Source: Bdellovibrio sp. qaytius
Lineage (GTDB): Bacteria > Bdellovibrionota > Bdellovibrionia > Bdellovibrionales > Bdellovibrionaceae
DNA length: 64,000 bases
Direction: 5' to 3'
Assembly (NCBI GenBank): GCA_004011035.1
Contig: CP025734.1
Coordinates: 890,001 to 954,000, forward strand
Part shown: positions 34,648 through 43,423 of the stretch, in pieces
Numbering within the stretch: the first letter of the stretch is position 1
Layout of the letters: each line of letters starts with the position of its first letter
Notes under the pieces: generated by a model
Database searches by the model: none
Told to the model about the DNA's origin: nothing
What the model saw: only the letters and a program-made list of their open reading frames with translations
Program-made: the position numbers and the translations under genes

Positions 34648-35852
34648 GTTTGAGCTTCTTCGGCTTCGATTAAGGCTTGAAAATCTAAATCATGCATTGG
34701 TGGTTGTACGATCATCTCGTAACTTTTTTTGCTGACTTTGACCTTTTCAATTTGTTTACCTAAAAGTTCTTCAATCGTAGCTAAAAGTGGTAGTTCTTCT
34801 GAAGCGCAGAATGAAACAGCGATACCTTTATTAAAGCCACGGCCTGTGCGGCCGATACGATGAACGTAGTTTTCATCTTTTTCAGGTAAGTCGTAGTTAA
34901 TCACATGAGTCACATCAGGAATATCGATTCCGCGCGCAGAAATATCAGTCGCGATCAACACTTTACATTCGCCAGAGCGAAAGGCCTTCATCACTTCAGT
35001 GCGGTCAGCTTGTTCTTTTTCACCATGAAGAGTTAATGTTTTAACGTCCATTTTATCTAACGCTTTAGCAACGCGTTCAGCGCGCACACGTGTACGTACA
35101 AACACCACAAATTTACCATCTGGATTTTGACTGAGGTATTCTTTTAAGAAATAACGTTTATCATCCATTTCGACAAACATCACAGAGTGCGTAATGTTTT
35201 TTGAAACAGGATCATCCGGAGAAATTTGAATACGAATGGCGCTACTGCGAACTTGATCGTAAGCCATCTTTTTAATTTTAGGATTAATAGTCGCGCTGAA
35301 AAATAAAGTCTGATGACCGCGAACTAATTTACGTTTGATTGATTCGATGTCATTGATAAAACCAAGATCTAACATTTGATCGGCTTCATCTAAAACAAAA
35401 GTTTCGATGTGACTTACATCCACAAAACCTTGCGCGATAAGATCAAACATACGGCCTGGTGTGGTGATTAAGATATCAATACCATCTTCAAGTTTACGAA
35501 TTTGTTTTTCTTGTTCTACGCCGCCGTAAAGCGCGAAAGATTTTACTCTCATATTACGGCAAAGACCGTTGAACACTTCACCAATTTGTTGTGCAAGTTC
35601 ACGTGTGGGAACCATAACTAAACAACGAATGCCTTCGTTGCGTTTACTTTTTTTACGAGAATGAATGTTTTCAATAATTGGAATTGCGAAGGCGGCTGTT
35701 TTGCCAGTTCCTGTTTGAGCAATAGCTAAAACATCTTCACCTTTTAAAATTGAGGGAATCGCTTTGAACTGGATGTCAGTTGTGCGAAAGAAACCTAAGT
35801 TGGTTAGGTTGCGGAGTAAGTCTTCGTCGAGGTGGAATTTTTCGAATTTCAT
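34620..35852 (-). CDS. DEAD-box ATP-dependent RNA helicase (RhlE-like)
   Basis: 410 aa. Q motif region FEKFHLDEDLLRNL, Walker A AIAQTGTGKTAAFA, PTRELAQQIG, TPGR, VLDEADQMLDLGF (DEAD), SATINPKIK, RGIDIPDVTHVINYD and HRIGRTGR are all present. The C-terminal tail is short and basic (KKFKRKKK). It remodels RNA in ribosome assembly or decay. The ATG at 35852 is preferred over the longer frame to 35942 because the conserved N-terminus begins there and the extension would run into the nitroreductase gene. Confidence 0.93.
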   Translation of the reverse strand: MKFEKFHLDEDLLRNLTNLGFFRTTDIQFKAIPSILKGEDVLAIAQTGTGKTAAFAIPIIENIHSRKKSKRNEGIRCLVMVPTRELAQQIGEVFNGLCRNMRVKSFALYGGVEQEKQIRKLEDGIDILITTPGRMFDLIAQGFVDVSHIETFVLDEADQMLDLGFINDIESIKRKLVRGHQTLFFSATINPKIKKMAYDQVRSSAIRIQISPDDPVSKNITHSVMFVEMDDKRYFLKEYLSQNPDGKFVVFVRTRVRAERVAKALDKMDVKTLTLHGEKEQADRTEVMKAFRSGECKVLIATDISARGIDIPDVTHVINYDLPEKDENYVHRIGRTGRGFNKGIAVSFCASEELPLLATIEELLGKQIEKVKVSKKSYEMIVQPPMHDLDFQALIEAEEAQTKKFKRKKK

Positions 35853-35911
35853 AGAAGCGGACTCTACCACTGAATGGCTGATTAAGGCAAATAGGGTAAA
35901 GCCTGTGTAAT

Positions 35912-36688
35912 TTATGCCAAAAAGCCCTGCTCCTTTAAGCAAGCCATAACGGTGTTTGAGTACTCCTCATGTGAAGCTTTCGTGTACTTAAGCTGCGTAT
36001 AAACCTGCGCTAGATTTTCGATCCCATTTTTTTCAACAGCTGCTTTAAGGTGAGGTTGGCTCATATAGCGCTCCCAGCCTTTAATTTCGCGCTGGCTGTA
36101 CTCAGCGATGATTTCAGCGTCGGTTCTTTTTTGATAGGTATTGTTATGCACTAAAGCTTTCAGTGGCAGGCGATCACGCAGCTCAGGTTTTTCGTTAGGG
36201 TATCCCAGCGAAAAACCCACCACAGGTACAACGCCTTCGGGGCATTCAAGAATTTTGGCAATCTCGCCACAGCTGGCTAGAGTTGTACCCATATAACAAA
36301 TACCTAGGCCCAGGCCCTCGGCCGCGAGTGCCGCGTTTTGTGAAGCTAAAATGGCATCAATGCTGGCGATCATAAAACTCATAAAGTTATCAAAGTTATC
36401 TGCAGCATTGCGAAGTTTTAACCAGCGGCGCATACGGTGAAAGTCGGCGCAAAAAGTAACAACTGCCGGAGCATCTAGAACCATATCTTGTTTAAAGTGA
36501 GGTTCGTAAAGTTTTTGTTTTAACTCAGTATCGGTTGTCACAATGATTGAATAGGACTGCATGTTTCCTGAAGAAGAGGCTCTTGTGGCTGCATTTAAAA
36601 TTTGATCGAGCACTTCTTGTGGGATGGGATCACTTTTATACGAGCGAACAGAGACATGCTTTTCAAGGGCGTCGAAGAGTGAACTCAT
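35912..36688 (-). CDS. nitroreductase-family oxidoreductase (NfsA-like)
   Basis: 258 aa with the FMN-binding nitroreductase fold: SVRSYKSDPIPQEVLDQILNAA, ATRASSSGNMQSYS, and AALAAEGLGLGICYMGTTLA, then VVPVVGFSLGYPNEKPELRDRLP. These enzymes reduce nitroaromatics, quinones or flavins with NAD(P)H in the cytosol. The start overlaps the stop of the exported 151-aa protein gene by 4 bp (ATGA), so the two are translationally coupled. Confidence 0.9.
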   Translation of the reverse strand: MSSLFDALEKHVSVRSYKSDPIPQEVLDQILNAATRASSSGNMQSYSIIVTTDTELKQKLYEPHFKQDMVLDAPAVVTFCADFHRMRRWLKLRNAADNFDNFMSFMIASIDAILASQNAALAAEGLGLGICYMGTTLASCGEIAKILECPEGVVPVVGFSLGYPNEKPELRDRLPLKALVHNNTYQKRTDAEIIAEYSQREIKGWERYMSQPHLKAAVEKNGIENLAQVYTQLKYTKASHEEYSNTVMACLKEQGFLA

Positions 36689-37140
36689 TTGGTCGCCACG
36701 AACTTTCCAAGCTCTGAGCCATCTTCAAGATACGCTGTACCTGTTAAACGAATTTGTTTTGTTTCACCGTTGATAAGTTTTGTAAAATCATTTTGTTCAA
36801 GCTGCATTTTGTAAATCACTTTAAAACTTTGCGTGTTTTCATTGGCGATAATGAAAAAATCGAAAGCACAAGTTGAGTTATCTAAGTTGCAACTGCCAAC
36901 GCCTTCTAAAGATGACTTAAACATTCCAGTCACTTCGATTGTTCCTGCAAGCGGCCCCTTGAAATTATTTAAAGTCATAGGTTGGTCTTTACCTTGAAGT
37001 ACCATGATGTCTTTAAAAACCGTGCCGTTGATATCAAGTTGCATCTCGTATTGTCCATCAAGTTGAATTAGATCGGGCGTAAGGCTTTCTGCGTGGCCAA
37101 CAGAAGTTAATAGCAAAGCTAGTAGAGTTAAAACTTTCAT
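36685..37140 (-). CDS. exported hypothetical protein
   Basis: 151 aa with a signal peptide ending VGHA. The mature part is a beta-rich, polar domain with one likely disulfide pair (GSCNLDNSTCAF). I do not recognise a family. AAGGAG precedes the ATG. It is divergent from the LysR regulator, with a dyad at 37209-37223 between them, and coupled to the nitroreductase gene; both may be under LysR control. Confidence 0.6.
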   Translation of the reverse strand: MKVLTLLALLLTSVGHAESLTPDLIQLDGQYEMQLDINGTVFKDIMVLQGKDQPMTLNNFKGPLAGTIEVTGMFKSSLEGVGSCNLDNSTCAFDFFIIANENTQSFKVIYKMQLEQNDFTKLINGETKQIRLTGTAYLEDGSELGKFVATK

Positions 37141-37208
37141 AAGGTCTCCTTTGTGAAAAGTTGAAAGTGGTCACAATGTAAGCTGTTTTAATGTTGAATA
37201 AAAGCGAC

Positions 37209-37223
37209 TAATAGTTGATATTA
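37209..37223. promoter_or_regulatory. candidate LysR-type operator
   Basis: A perfect interrupted dyad TAATA-GTTGA-TATTA in the gap between the divergent lysR-type gene and the exported protein/nitroreductase pair, of the T-N11/13-A form typical of LysR sites. Eight bp before the regulator start. Confidence 0.5.
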
Positions 37224-37231
37224 TGTGAATT

Positions 37232-38095
37232 ATGGAAACAGATCGCCTACGCTATTTTTGCCTTATTGCTGAAACCGGTAGTCTTACAAAGGCCGCCGAG
37301 ATTTTAAATGTATCCCACAGTGGTTTATCTAAAGCGATGAGCTTACTGCAAGAAGAACTGGGGCAAAGTTTGTTTCGTCCGCAGGGACGTGGGTTAGAAA
37401 TTACCGAACAGGGTAAAAAGCTTTACCAACGCAGCAAAGAAGTTCTAACATTAGTTGATAATTTAAAAGCTGAAAGTAAGCCGGTTGAAAAACCAGCTCT
37501 TAGAATCGGAATGACTGAAGTTTTATCTTCAGCATTTGCCAGCGAAATCACGGCAAGCTTTGAAGGTGGCTTGAGTATCTACGATTTAGATTCAGGCGAA
37601 ATCGAAGTAAAAATTTTAGCTGATCAAATTGAATTTGGTGTCACCGGTGTTCCCTTTCCACATCAACAATTGGATTATTTAAAAATTGCTAAAGTCAGCA
37701 TGGGAATATTTTTTGTAAACACTCAGTTTCAAAAAATGAATATCGAAGAGATTCCATTTGTTGGGCCGAACTCAGAAATTAACAATAACCCCTTAAGTAT
37801 TAAAGCCCGTGACGGGTGGCCTGAAAATAAAACTAGAAATTTAGTTTACGGCGCTGGCACATTGGCCATTGCCTTAGAGATCGTAGATTCTGGTAAAGCG
37901 GCGCTTTATATGCCGCAGTTTGTAGCTCAGGCGCTGAATAAAAAGAGAAGTAAACAGTTTCAATTGTTAGAGCATGAAGCTAGCCAAGCTCTGATTAAAT
38001 CTGCTGCGCGAGATGTTTATCTGGTTAAAAAGAAAAATGCTGAAGAATCTAAAACTATGAAAATGGTCGCACGTATATTAAGAAAGGGCTCTTAA
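37232..38095 (+). CDS. LysR-family transcriptional regulator
   Basis: 287 aa. N-terminal winged HTH: METDRLRYFCLIAETGSLTKAAEILNVSHSGLSKAMSLLQEELG, followed by LFRPQGRGLEITEQGK, the classic LysR N-terminus. The C-terminal effector domain is periplasmic-binding-protein-like and somewhat short. It probably regulates the divergent exported protein/nitroreductase pair and itself. Its stop codon overlaps the convergent mtgA stop by 4 bp. Confidence 0.93.
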   Translation: METDRLRYFCLIAETGSLTKAAEILNVSHSGLSKAMSLLQEELGQSLFRPQGRGLEITEQGKKLYQRSKEVLTLVDNLKAESKPVEKPALRIGMTEVLSSAFASEITASFEGGLSIYDLDSGEIEVKILADQIEFGVTGVPFPHQQLDYLKIAKVSMGIFFVNTQFQKMNIEEIPFVGPNSEINNNPLSIKARDGWPENKTRNLVYGAGTLAIALEIVDSGKAALYMPQFVAQALNKKRSKQFQLLEHEASQALIKSAARDVYLVKKKNAEESKTMKMVARILRKGS

Positions 38096-38862
38096 TTATC
38101 GTCTTCGTTTTTATTATCTTTGTCTTCGTCACTCGTATCAAATTTCAGATCAAAGAAATCTGTCGAAGGTTGTTCAACTCGAGGGATTTCAGGGGCGACA
38201 CGGTTTAAAATTTTATGCTGTCTTGAAGTTACATAGGCTGAGGGGTGATCAATGCGAAATCTACGGGGGTTCGGCAGCACGGCCGCAATTAATGAGGCTT
38301 GCGAAGAACTGATGTTCTTAGCATTTTTTTTAAAGAATTTTTCAGAGGCTGCTTCAACGCCGTAAACACCCGAACCCAGTTCGACAACATTTAGATAAAC
38401 TTCCATAATGCGTTCTTTGGGCCACATGGTTTCAATTAAAACTGTAAAGTAAGCTTCTAAGCCTTTGCGAATCCAATCACGGCGAGGCCATAGAAAAACA
38501 TTCTTAGCTGTTTGTTGGCTGATGGTGCTGGCACCTTTTTTACGTGTATGAGTTTGATTGTACTTCATGGCTTTTTCGATGGCTTCGTAATCAAAACCAT
38601 TGTGTTCAAAAAAACGATAATCTTCAGATTTTAAAACAGCTTTTTGCATCGATGGCGAAATTTCTTCGATAGGCACCCAGGTTTTATTCATGCCTACAAA
38701 TTTTTCTTCACCCAACGATTCAAGCGAGCGAATAAACATCAGCGGCGTGAAATAAATCGGAACATAGCGATAAAAAAAGACGCTTCCAAAAGTGCTTACA
38801 AAAAATAAAAGCATTAATTGTAAAGTGAGTCTTCGAAAGCGGGGCCAAAACTTTTTTTGCAT
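38092..38862 (-). CDS. mtgA: monofunctional biosynthetic peptidoglycan glycosyltransferase
   Basis: 256 aa. One N-terminal membrane anchor, then the GT51 domain: EDYRFFEHNGFDYEAIEKAM (catalytic Glu in the SEDYRFFEH motif), KKGASTISQQTAKNVFLWP, RKGLEAYFTVLIE and ERIMEVYLNVVELGSGVYGV. It polymerises lipid II glycans without a transpeptidase domain. The C-terminal 25 residues are Asp/Glu/Lys-rich and not conserved. Confidence 0.93.
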   Translation of the reverse strand: MQKKFWPRFRRLTLQLMLLFFVSTFGSVFFYRYVPIYFTPLMFIRSLESLGEEKFVGMNKTWVPIEEISPSMQKAVLKSEDYRFFEHNGFDYEAIEKAMKYNQTHTRKKGASTISQQTAKNVFLWPRRDWIRKGLEAYFTVLIETMWPKERIMEVYLNVVELGSGVYGVEAASEKFFKKNAKNISSSQASLIAAVLPNPRRFRIDHPSAYVTSRQHKILNRVAPEIPRVEQPSTDFFDLKFDTSDEDKDNKNEDDN

Positions 38863-39029
38863 AGAGCTGATTAAATTATAACGGCCAAAGGGTAAAAGTC
38901 ATTGGTAACAAAGCGGCAGATTTACCATCCGTACTTAGGTGCGGTTGGTCGAAAAAGCCATGAGTTACGCTAGGTTTGCGAAGGAGTTTGTTTATTGACC
39001 GATGGTGCTCATATTTTAGAATAGCTGGG

Positions 39030-41222
39030 ATGGCTTTACCGGTTTTACCTGCAAAATATTATTTAACGCATTTTCATGAATTTCTTGAATTCATCGAGCA
39101 GCATTACTTGCCAGTGCTAGAGCCAACTCAAGTCGATTTTATTACAAAATTTAAAAGTCTTAGTGAGAATGCACAATGCGTTTATGTACGCATGGTGAAT
39201 CGTAAGGGCGTTTTATTCGCGCAAGGTGAATTTGTTAAATATAACGAGATTGCAGATCAAACTTCTGCTTTTGCTGAGCTTAGAAGTCATCATTTTGTCA
39301 CTCACGTCACGAATAAACATAAATTAGATTTAATTGAATTTTATAGTAAAAAAGAAACTCATCTTTGGTTAAAAAAGTGCAATATCGCGTTCAATAAGTC
39401 TGATACTTCAGAAAAGCTTCGTGAAATCGGGCTGGCCAATATTGCAGTGTTAGATATTTCGCAGTTACAAGATTTAGATCAATTGATGGTGCAAGGTTAT
39501 CAAGATGAATTAAGTTATCTTTTATTTTTATTTTTTGGAACTTTGCAAACCAGCTTAAGTCTTTACACGTTACGTGATCTGGGTGTTCGACAAAAAAGTC
39601 AGTTTAAAGAAAAGTTTAAACCACGTTATCAAGATTTAACAATTGCTAAAGCTGAATATAAATTACTTAAACTATTAAATGAACTTGATGACAGCAATCT
39701 TGATCAAGCTTTAGAGTTTTGTCAGTCGTTGTATATTAATAAAAACAGCACTCATCAGCTTAAGAGTGAATTGTTGTTAGAGCTTGCAAATCGTTTTGAA
39801 TCAGCTCAGCCCCAAAAAGCTATTCTCGCCTTAAAAGATGCTAAAAATCATCCAGCTCGTCAAAACTTGGCTAAGCTTTATTATAAGCTAGATCAAAAAG
39901 AGGATTGTAAATCAGTGCTCGAATCAATTATTGATCAGCCATTGAATGACGAAGAAATTTTATTTGCAGAAGATTACTTAGAGCGTAAATTTAATAAGAA
40001 AAAAATGGGTTACTTAACTCAAGCCTTGCGCTCGGCTGAAGAAATCTCACTCAGCGAAGCGTATTTAAAAAGCCCCGAGGCCGGGGTCAAAGATTATTAT
40101 GCTAAAAAGGGCATAACAGCCACTTTCACCGAAAATTATTTATGGTGTGGGCTATTTGGTTTATTTTTCTGGAGCGAAATTTTCGAAAATGAACAGACAG
40201 CGCTTCACAATCAATTTGAACGATCACCGGCAGATCTAGTCGGTGAAGATTTTTATTTAAACCATAAAGAACAAATCGAAAATAAAATTTTACTTTTAAA
40301 AGACGGTAAAAAAGCCGAAATGGCGATTTTAAAAACGGTGGCTGAAAATCATGGAAAGCTGAATGATATTTTTCAATGGCATCCAACGCTGGCTCATTTA
40401 GTTTTAAATTTTTTGAAAGCTACAAAAGATAAAGACGTGGCTTATATTTTACGAATGATGTGTCAAAATTTTGCAAGATATCATAGTGGGTATCCTGATC
40501 TGATGATCGAAGCAGAAAACGGCATTCAATTTGTCGAAGTTAAAGCCGAAGGCGATGCGCTTAGGGCCAAACAACTTTCAAAATTACGTCTTTTAAAAGA
40601 AGCCGGTTTTGAAGTGGGTGTTTTGCGTGTGAATTGGGTCACAGATCCGAATCAAGTTTATGTGGTTGTCGATATCGAAACCACAGGTGGATCGGCGGCT
40701 TTTCATAAGATCACTGAAATTGGTGCCGTGAAAATGCAAAATGGTAAAGTCATTGATGAATTTCAAACATTGATTAATCCGGGCCGCGCGATTCCTAAGT
40801 ACATCACGGCGATTACTCATATTACTAATGAGATGGTGGCTGATGCGCCAAAGTTCAGCGATATTGCCGATAATTTTTTTGAATTTACTCAAGGGGCTAT
40901 TTTTGTAGCTCACAATGTGCGTTTTGATTATGGTTTTATTCAAAAAGAATTTGCACGTCTTGAAACTTCATTTGTTCGACCACAGATGTGCACTGTGCAA
41001 GGTATGCGAAAACACTATCCAGGATTACATTCGTACAGTTTAAAAAATCTGTGTGTTAATTTTAATATCTCATTAGAGCAGCACCACCGCGCTATGTTTG
41101 ATGCAAAAGCCGCTGCTGAATTACTTAAATTAATTCATCTAAAAAAGTCTCCAGAAATCACCCAAGCTGCACCTGAGGGGATTGTTCAAGACTCAGTGGT
41201 CGATCGCCATTTTTTCGAATAG
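39030..41222 (+). CDS. FAN1-family VRR-NUC nuclease fused to a DEDDh 3'-5' exonuclease
   Basis: 730 aa. Residues 1-450 match bacterial FAN1: the N-terminal YYLTHFHEFLEFIEQHYL and VYVRMVNRKGVLFAQGEF, helical repeats, then ENYLWCGLFGLFFW. Residues about 485-530 form the VRR-NUC nuclease with GYPDLMIE (Asp490) and FVEVK (Glu503, Lys505), the PD-(D/E)xK set. Residues about 543-710 form a DnaQ-like DEDDh exonuclease with VVDIETTGG (Asp548, Glu550), HNVRFDYGFI and HHRAMFDAKAA. FAN1 cuts flaps and crosslinked DNA; the fused exonuclease is not part of standard FAN1. The ATG at 39030 is chosen by alignment to FAN1 N-termini; the frame is open to TTG 38976. Confidence 0.88.
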   Translation: MALPVLPAKYYLTHFHEFLEFIEQHYLPVLEPTQVDFITKFKSLSENAQCVYVRMVNRKGVLFAQGEFVKYNEIADQTSAFAELRSHHFVTHVTNKHKLDLIEFYSKKETHLWLKKCNIAFNKSDTSEKLREIGLANIAVLDISQLQDLDQLMVQGYQDELSYLLFLFFGTLQTSLSLYTLRDLGVRQKSQFKEKFKPRYQDLTIAKAEYKLLKLLNELDDSNLDQALEFCQSLYINKNSTHQLKSELLLELANRFESAQPQKAILALKDAKNHPARQNLAKLYYKLDQKEDCKSVLESIIDQPLNDEEILFAEDYLERKFNKKKMGYLTQALRSAEEISLSEAYLKSPEAGVKDYYAKKGITATFTENYLWCGLFGLFFWSEIFENEQTALHNQFERSPADLVGEDFYLNHKEQIENKILLLKDGKKAEMAILKTVAENHGKLNDIFQWHPTLAHLVLNFLKATKDKDVAYILRMMCQNFARYHSGYPDLMIEAENGIQFVEVKAEGDALRAKQLSKLRLLKEAGFEVGVLRVNWVTDPNQVYVVVDIETTGGSAAFHKITEIGAVKMQNGKVIDEFQTLINPGRAIPKYITAITHITNEMVADAPKFSDIADNFFEFTQGAIFVAHNVRFDYGFIQKEFARLETSFVRPQMCTVQGMRKHYPGLHSYSLKNLCVNFNISLEQHHRAMFDAKAAAELLKLIHLKKSPEITQAAPEGIVQDSVVDRHFFE

Positions 41223-41322
41223 CCTGGCGTTGGTCGGTCTTTTGTCAAAAGCATAGACACAGTTTAATTTAATACACGTCATATTCGTTTATAAATGGCA
41301 TTAAATTCGCTATTTGCAGGAT

Positions 41323-41835
41323 ATGAAAAAAATTATCCTTATTTTAATCACATTAGTCGCGTCTTTAACCTATGCCCAAACAGCCAAAGTTAAGGATGCA
41401 AATGCGCAGTACCCAACTGTGGCCATGAAAGCTAGTTACATTCAAAAAGATATGGAAAGTAAGCGTAAATATATGAACGCGCAAGAGCGCGAAGTCTACC
41501 GCGTGGTGATCAAATCAGGTATCGTGTATGGTATTGACGGTAAAATTTATCCCGACACGATCAACAACACACCTGAACATATTAATCTAGTTAAGTACGT
41601 GATGGACGCTCACGGAAACTTATATGTTTGGGATGGTTATAAAAATACACAAATTCGTCATTCAGGTATATTTGCAGGCGGACCAGTTGCTGGTGGCGGT
41701 GAGATTTCAATTAAAGATGGTCGTATCATACAAATCAATGCTGATTCTGGTCATTATCCAACGGCTGAGTTATTGAAAAATGTTTTACGTGAATTGCAAA
41801 ACGAAGGCGTAGATATTAACGGGATCACTCACTAA
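41323..41835 (+). CDS. exported protein with HSGIFAGG/SGHY motif
   Basis: 170 aa with a signal peptide ending TYAQ. The C-terminal half contains DAHGNLYVWDG, QIRHSGIFAGGPVAGGGEI, KDGRIIQINADSGHYPT and a final LKNVLRELQNEGVDI. From memory the same H-S-x-F-x-x-G-x-x-V...G-E...SGHY-P...L-x-x-L order recurs in scattered secreted or effector-like proteins of other organisms, with no known function. The ATG follows GCAGGAT. It stands alone between FAN1-Exo and the convergent metallophosphoesterase (4-bp tail overlap). Confidence 0.65.
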   Translation: MKKIILILITLVASLTYAQTAKVKDANAQYPTVAMKASYIQKDMESKRKYMNAQEREVYRVVIKSGIVYGIDGKIYPDTINNTPEHINLVKYVMDAHGNLYVWDGYKNTQIRHSGIFAGGPVAGGGEISIKDGRIIQINADSGHYPTAELLKNVLRELQNEGVDINGITH

Positions 41836-42908
41836 ATAAATTCAAAAACCACGATTTCACAGCGTGTGAACCAACGCATAGGCGGGCCCCAAAAGCCCGT
41901 TCCTTGATGAGCAAAAACATTTATACCATTGATTTTTTTGAAGCCCGATACCACGGGCTGTTGCATGCGTACGAATATTCCGAACGGAAAAATCTGCCCG
42001 CCATGGGTGTGGCCTGAAAGCAGTAAGTCACATTTTTCAACTGTAAGATCAAAAACGCTTGAAGGCTCATGGGCTAATAATATTTTATAACCCACATTTT
42101 CAGAAGTCTTTAAAGCTTTATCAGGATTAGATTCTAAATTTGTGCGAAAGCCATTCACGCGTTGATCAGGCACACCTGCAATAAGAAGTTTTTCAGAATT
42201 ACGTTCAATCACTTCGTGCGAGTTATGTAAAACATGAAAACCTAAATTATGAAGTCGGGCTTCCCAGTCTCCGCCGCGAATGTATTCGTGATTTCCTGTA
42301 ACATAAAACTTGGGGGCTGTGATTTGTGATAACGGATCAAGTAACGGAGACGTTTCATCAAACGGGGCGTCGACTAAATCACCCGTGATCATAACTAAAT
42401 CGGGCGCAGCTGTTTTGATACGATCAACAACAGTTTGTAGCCATGTTTGGCGAAGGTTGGGCATGCCCACGTGCAAATCAGAGATTTGTAAGACGCGCAA
42501 GCCACGTAAAAAATCAGGGCCTTTTAATTTATGATTAACTATTTGTGGGCCTAAGATATTAATTCTTAATGACCAGATTGAAATAACTAAAGTGGCCCAT
42601 AACATCCACGATGAATGAATTTCTAGTGGTAACAATGAAATCATCATTTGTATGAACGCAAAGAAAAACGCGATAAAGAAAACGCCCATCCAGATGTAAC
42701 CTGCTAAAATCACATAACGTAAACGTTCGCGTAATGATGTCATGCTTAACATCAACGACCCAGGCATAAAGACTGCGCCAACTGCTATTGTTACACCAAG
42801 CCACATTGGTGGCGTTGAATAGCTTAGGGTGGCCATGCTGTAGATAAACCAATTTAGTAGCGTGATGATCGTGGTAATGATTATTAAGGGTATAGCTAAG
42901 CGGCGCAA
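41832..42908 (-). CDS. membrane-anchored metallophosphoesterase
   Basis: 358 aa. Four hydrophobic helices in the first 125 residues, then a calcineurin-like phosphoesterase domain with the metal ligands in ISDLHVG, MITGDLVD, VTGNHEY, LLAHEPS and LLSGHTHGGQIFPFG. This is the YkuE/YaeI-type layout; related enzymes act on lipid phosphates (UDP-diacylglucosamine pyrophosphatase-like) but the substrate is not certain. The start is TTG, one base after the stop of the upstream gene, so the two are coupled. Confidence 0.88.
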   Translation of the reverse strand: MRRLAIPLIIITTIITLLNWFIYSMATLSYSTPPMWLGVTIAVGAVFMPGSLMLSMTSLRERLRYVILAGYIWMGVFFIAFFFAFIQMMISLLPLEIHSSWMLWATLVISIWSLRINILGPQIVNHKLKGPDFLRGLRVLQISDLHVGMPNLRQTWLQTVVDRIKTAAPDLVMITGDLVDAPFDETSPLLDPLSQITAPKFYVTGNHEYIRGGDWEARLHNLGFHVLHNSHEVIERNSEKLLIAGVPDQRVNGFRTNLESNPDKALKTSENVGYKILLAHEPSSVFDLTVEKCDLLLSGHTHGGQIFPFGIFVRMQQPVVSGFKKINGINVFAHQGTGFWGPPMRWFTRCEIVVFEFI

Positions 42909-42909
42909 G

Positions 42910-43326
42910 TTAAGAGCTCAGCTTGGGAGTTCCCATTTTCTTTTTTAGTTCTAAAATTTGAACAACTAACATCGGGTCGCGGCTTTGGGCCATGTTCACC
43001 TTACTTTTAAAATCAGCGTAAAGATCAGATTCATCAAATAGCGAATGCACTTCAGTTAAAACCGATTGGTGCAGATCTGCGATAACAGTGGCTTCGTCAT
43101 CAAGTGATTCATCCATGCGAACAACGAGGCTTGTGATTTTTCTGAGCCAATCAAAATCTTCATGCGACATAGATAAGTGCAAAGTATCATACGGATTTAA
43201 AATTTGCTCATGTTGAGCTTCGTATTTTTCTTTTTGATATTGCAATAAAGATTTATGAACACGTAAAAGCAGTTGGCTAATTAATGTCAGTTCGGCTTTG
43301 ATATTTTTGGTATTGTCAGTGCTCAT
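42910..43326 (-). CDS. hypothetical cytoplasmic helical protein
   Basis: 138 aa, polar and probably all-helical (many Glu/Lys/Leu heptads such as LLLRVHKSLLQYQKEKYEAQ). No signal peptide or membrane segment and no family that I recognise. The ATG at 43326 follows AGGATTGCTT. It is the first gene of a two-gene unit with the metallophosphoesterase. Confidence 0.6.
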   Translation of the reverse strand: MSTDNTKNIKAELTLISQLLLRVHKSLLQYQKEKYEAQHEQILNPYDTLHLSMSHEDFDWLRKITSLVVRMDESLDDEATVIADLHQSVLTEVHSLFDESDLYADFKSKVNMAQSRDPMLVVQILELKKKMGTPKLSS

Positions 43327-43360
43327 AAGCAATCCTATGACAATGACGATAAATAAATAA

Positions 43361-43396
43361 AAACAAAAAAGCCAGGGTTTTTGCGCCCTGGCTTTG
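43361..43396 (-). terminator. rho-independent terminator of the phospholipase-like gene
   Basis: AAAGCCAGGG / CCCTGGCTTT with an 8-nt loop, followed on the minus strand by TTTTTTGTTTTTATTT. Confidence 0.9.
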
Positions 43397-43423
43397 TAGA
43401 TTTGTCTAAATTAAGTGGAATAA

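Noticed and set aside
38976-39029. Upstream starts (TTG at 38976 or a rare ATT at 38994 with AGGAG) for the FAN1 fusion
   Set aside because: The FAN1 N-terminus aligns with the ATG at 39030 (YYL about ten residues in). Upstream starts remain possible but are less likely.
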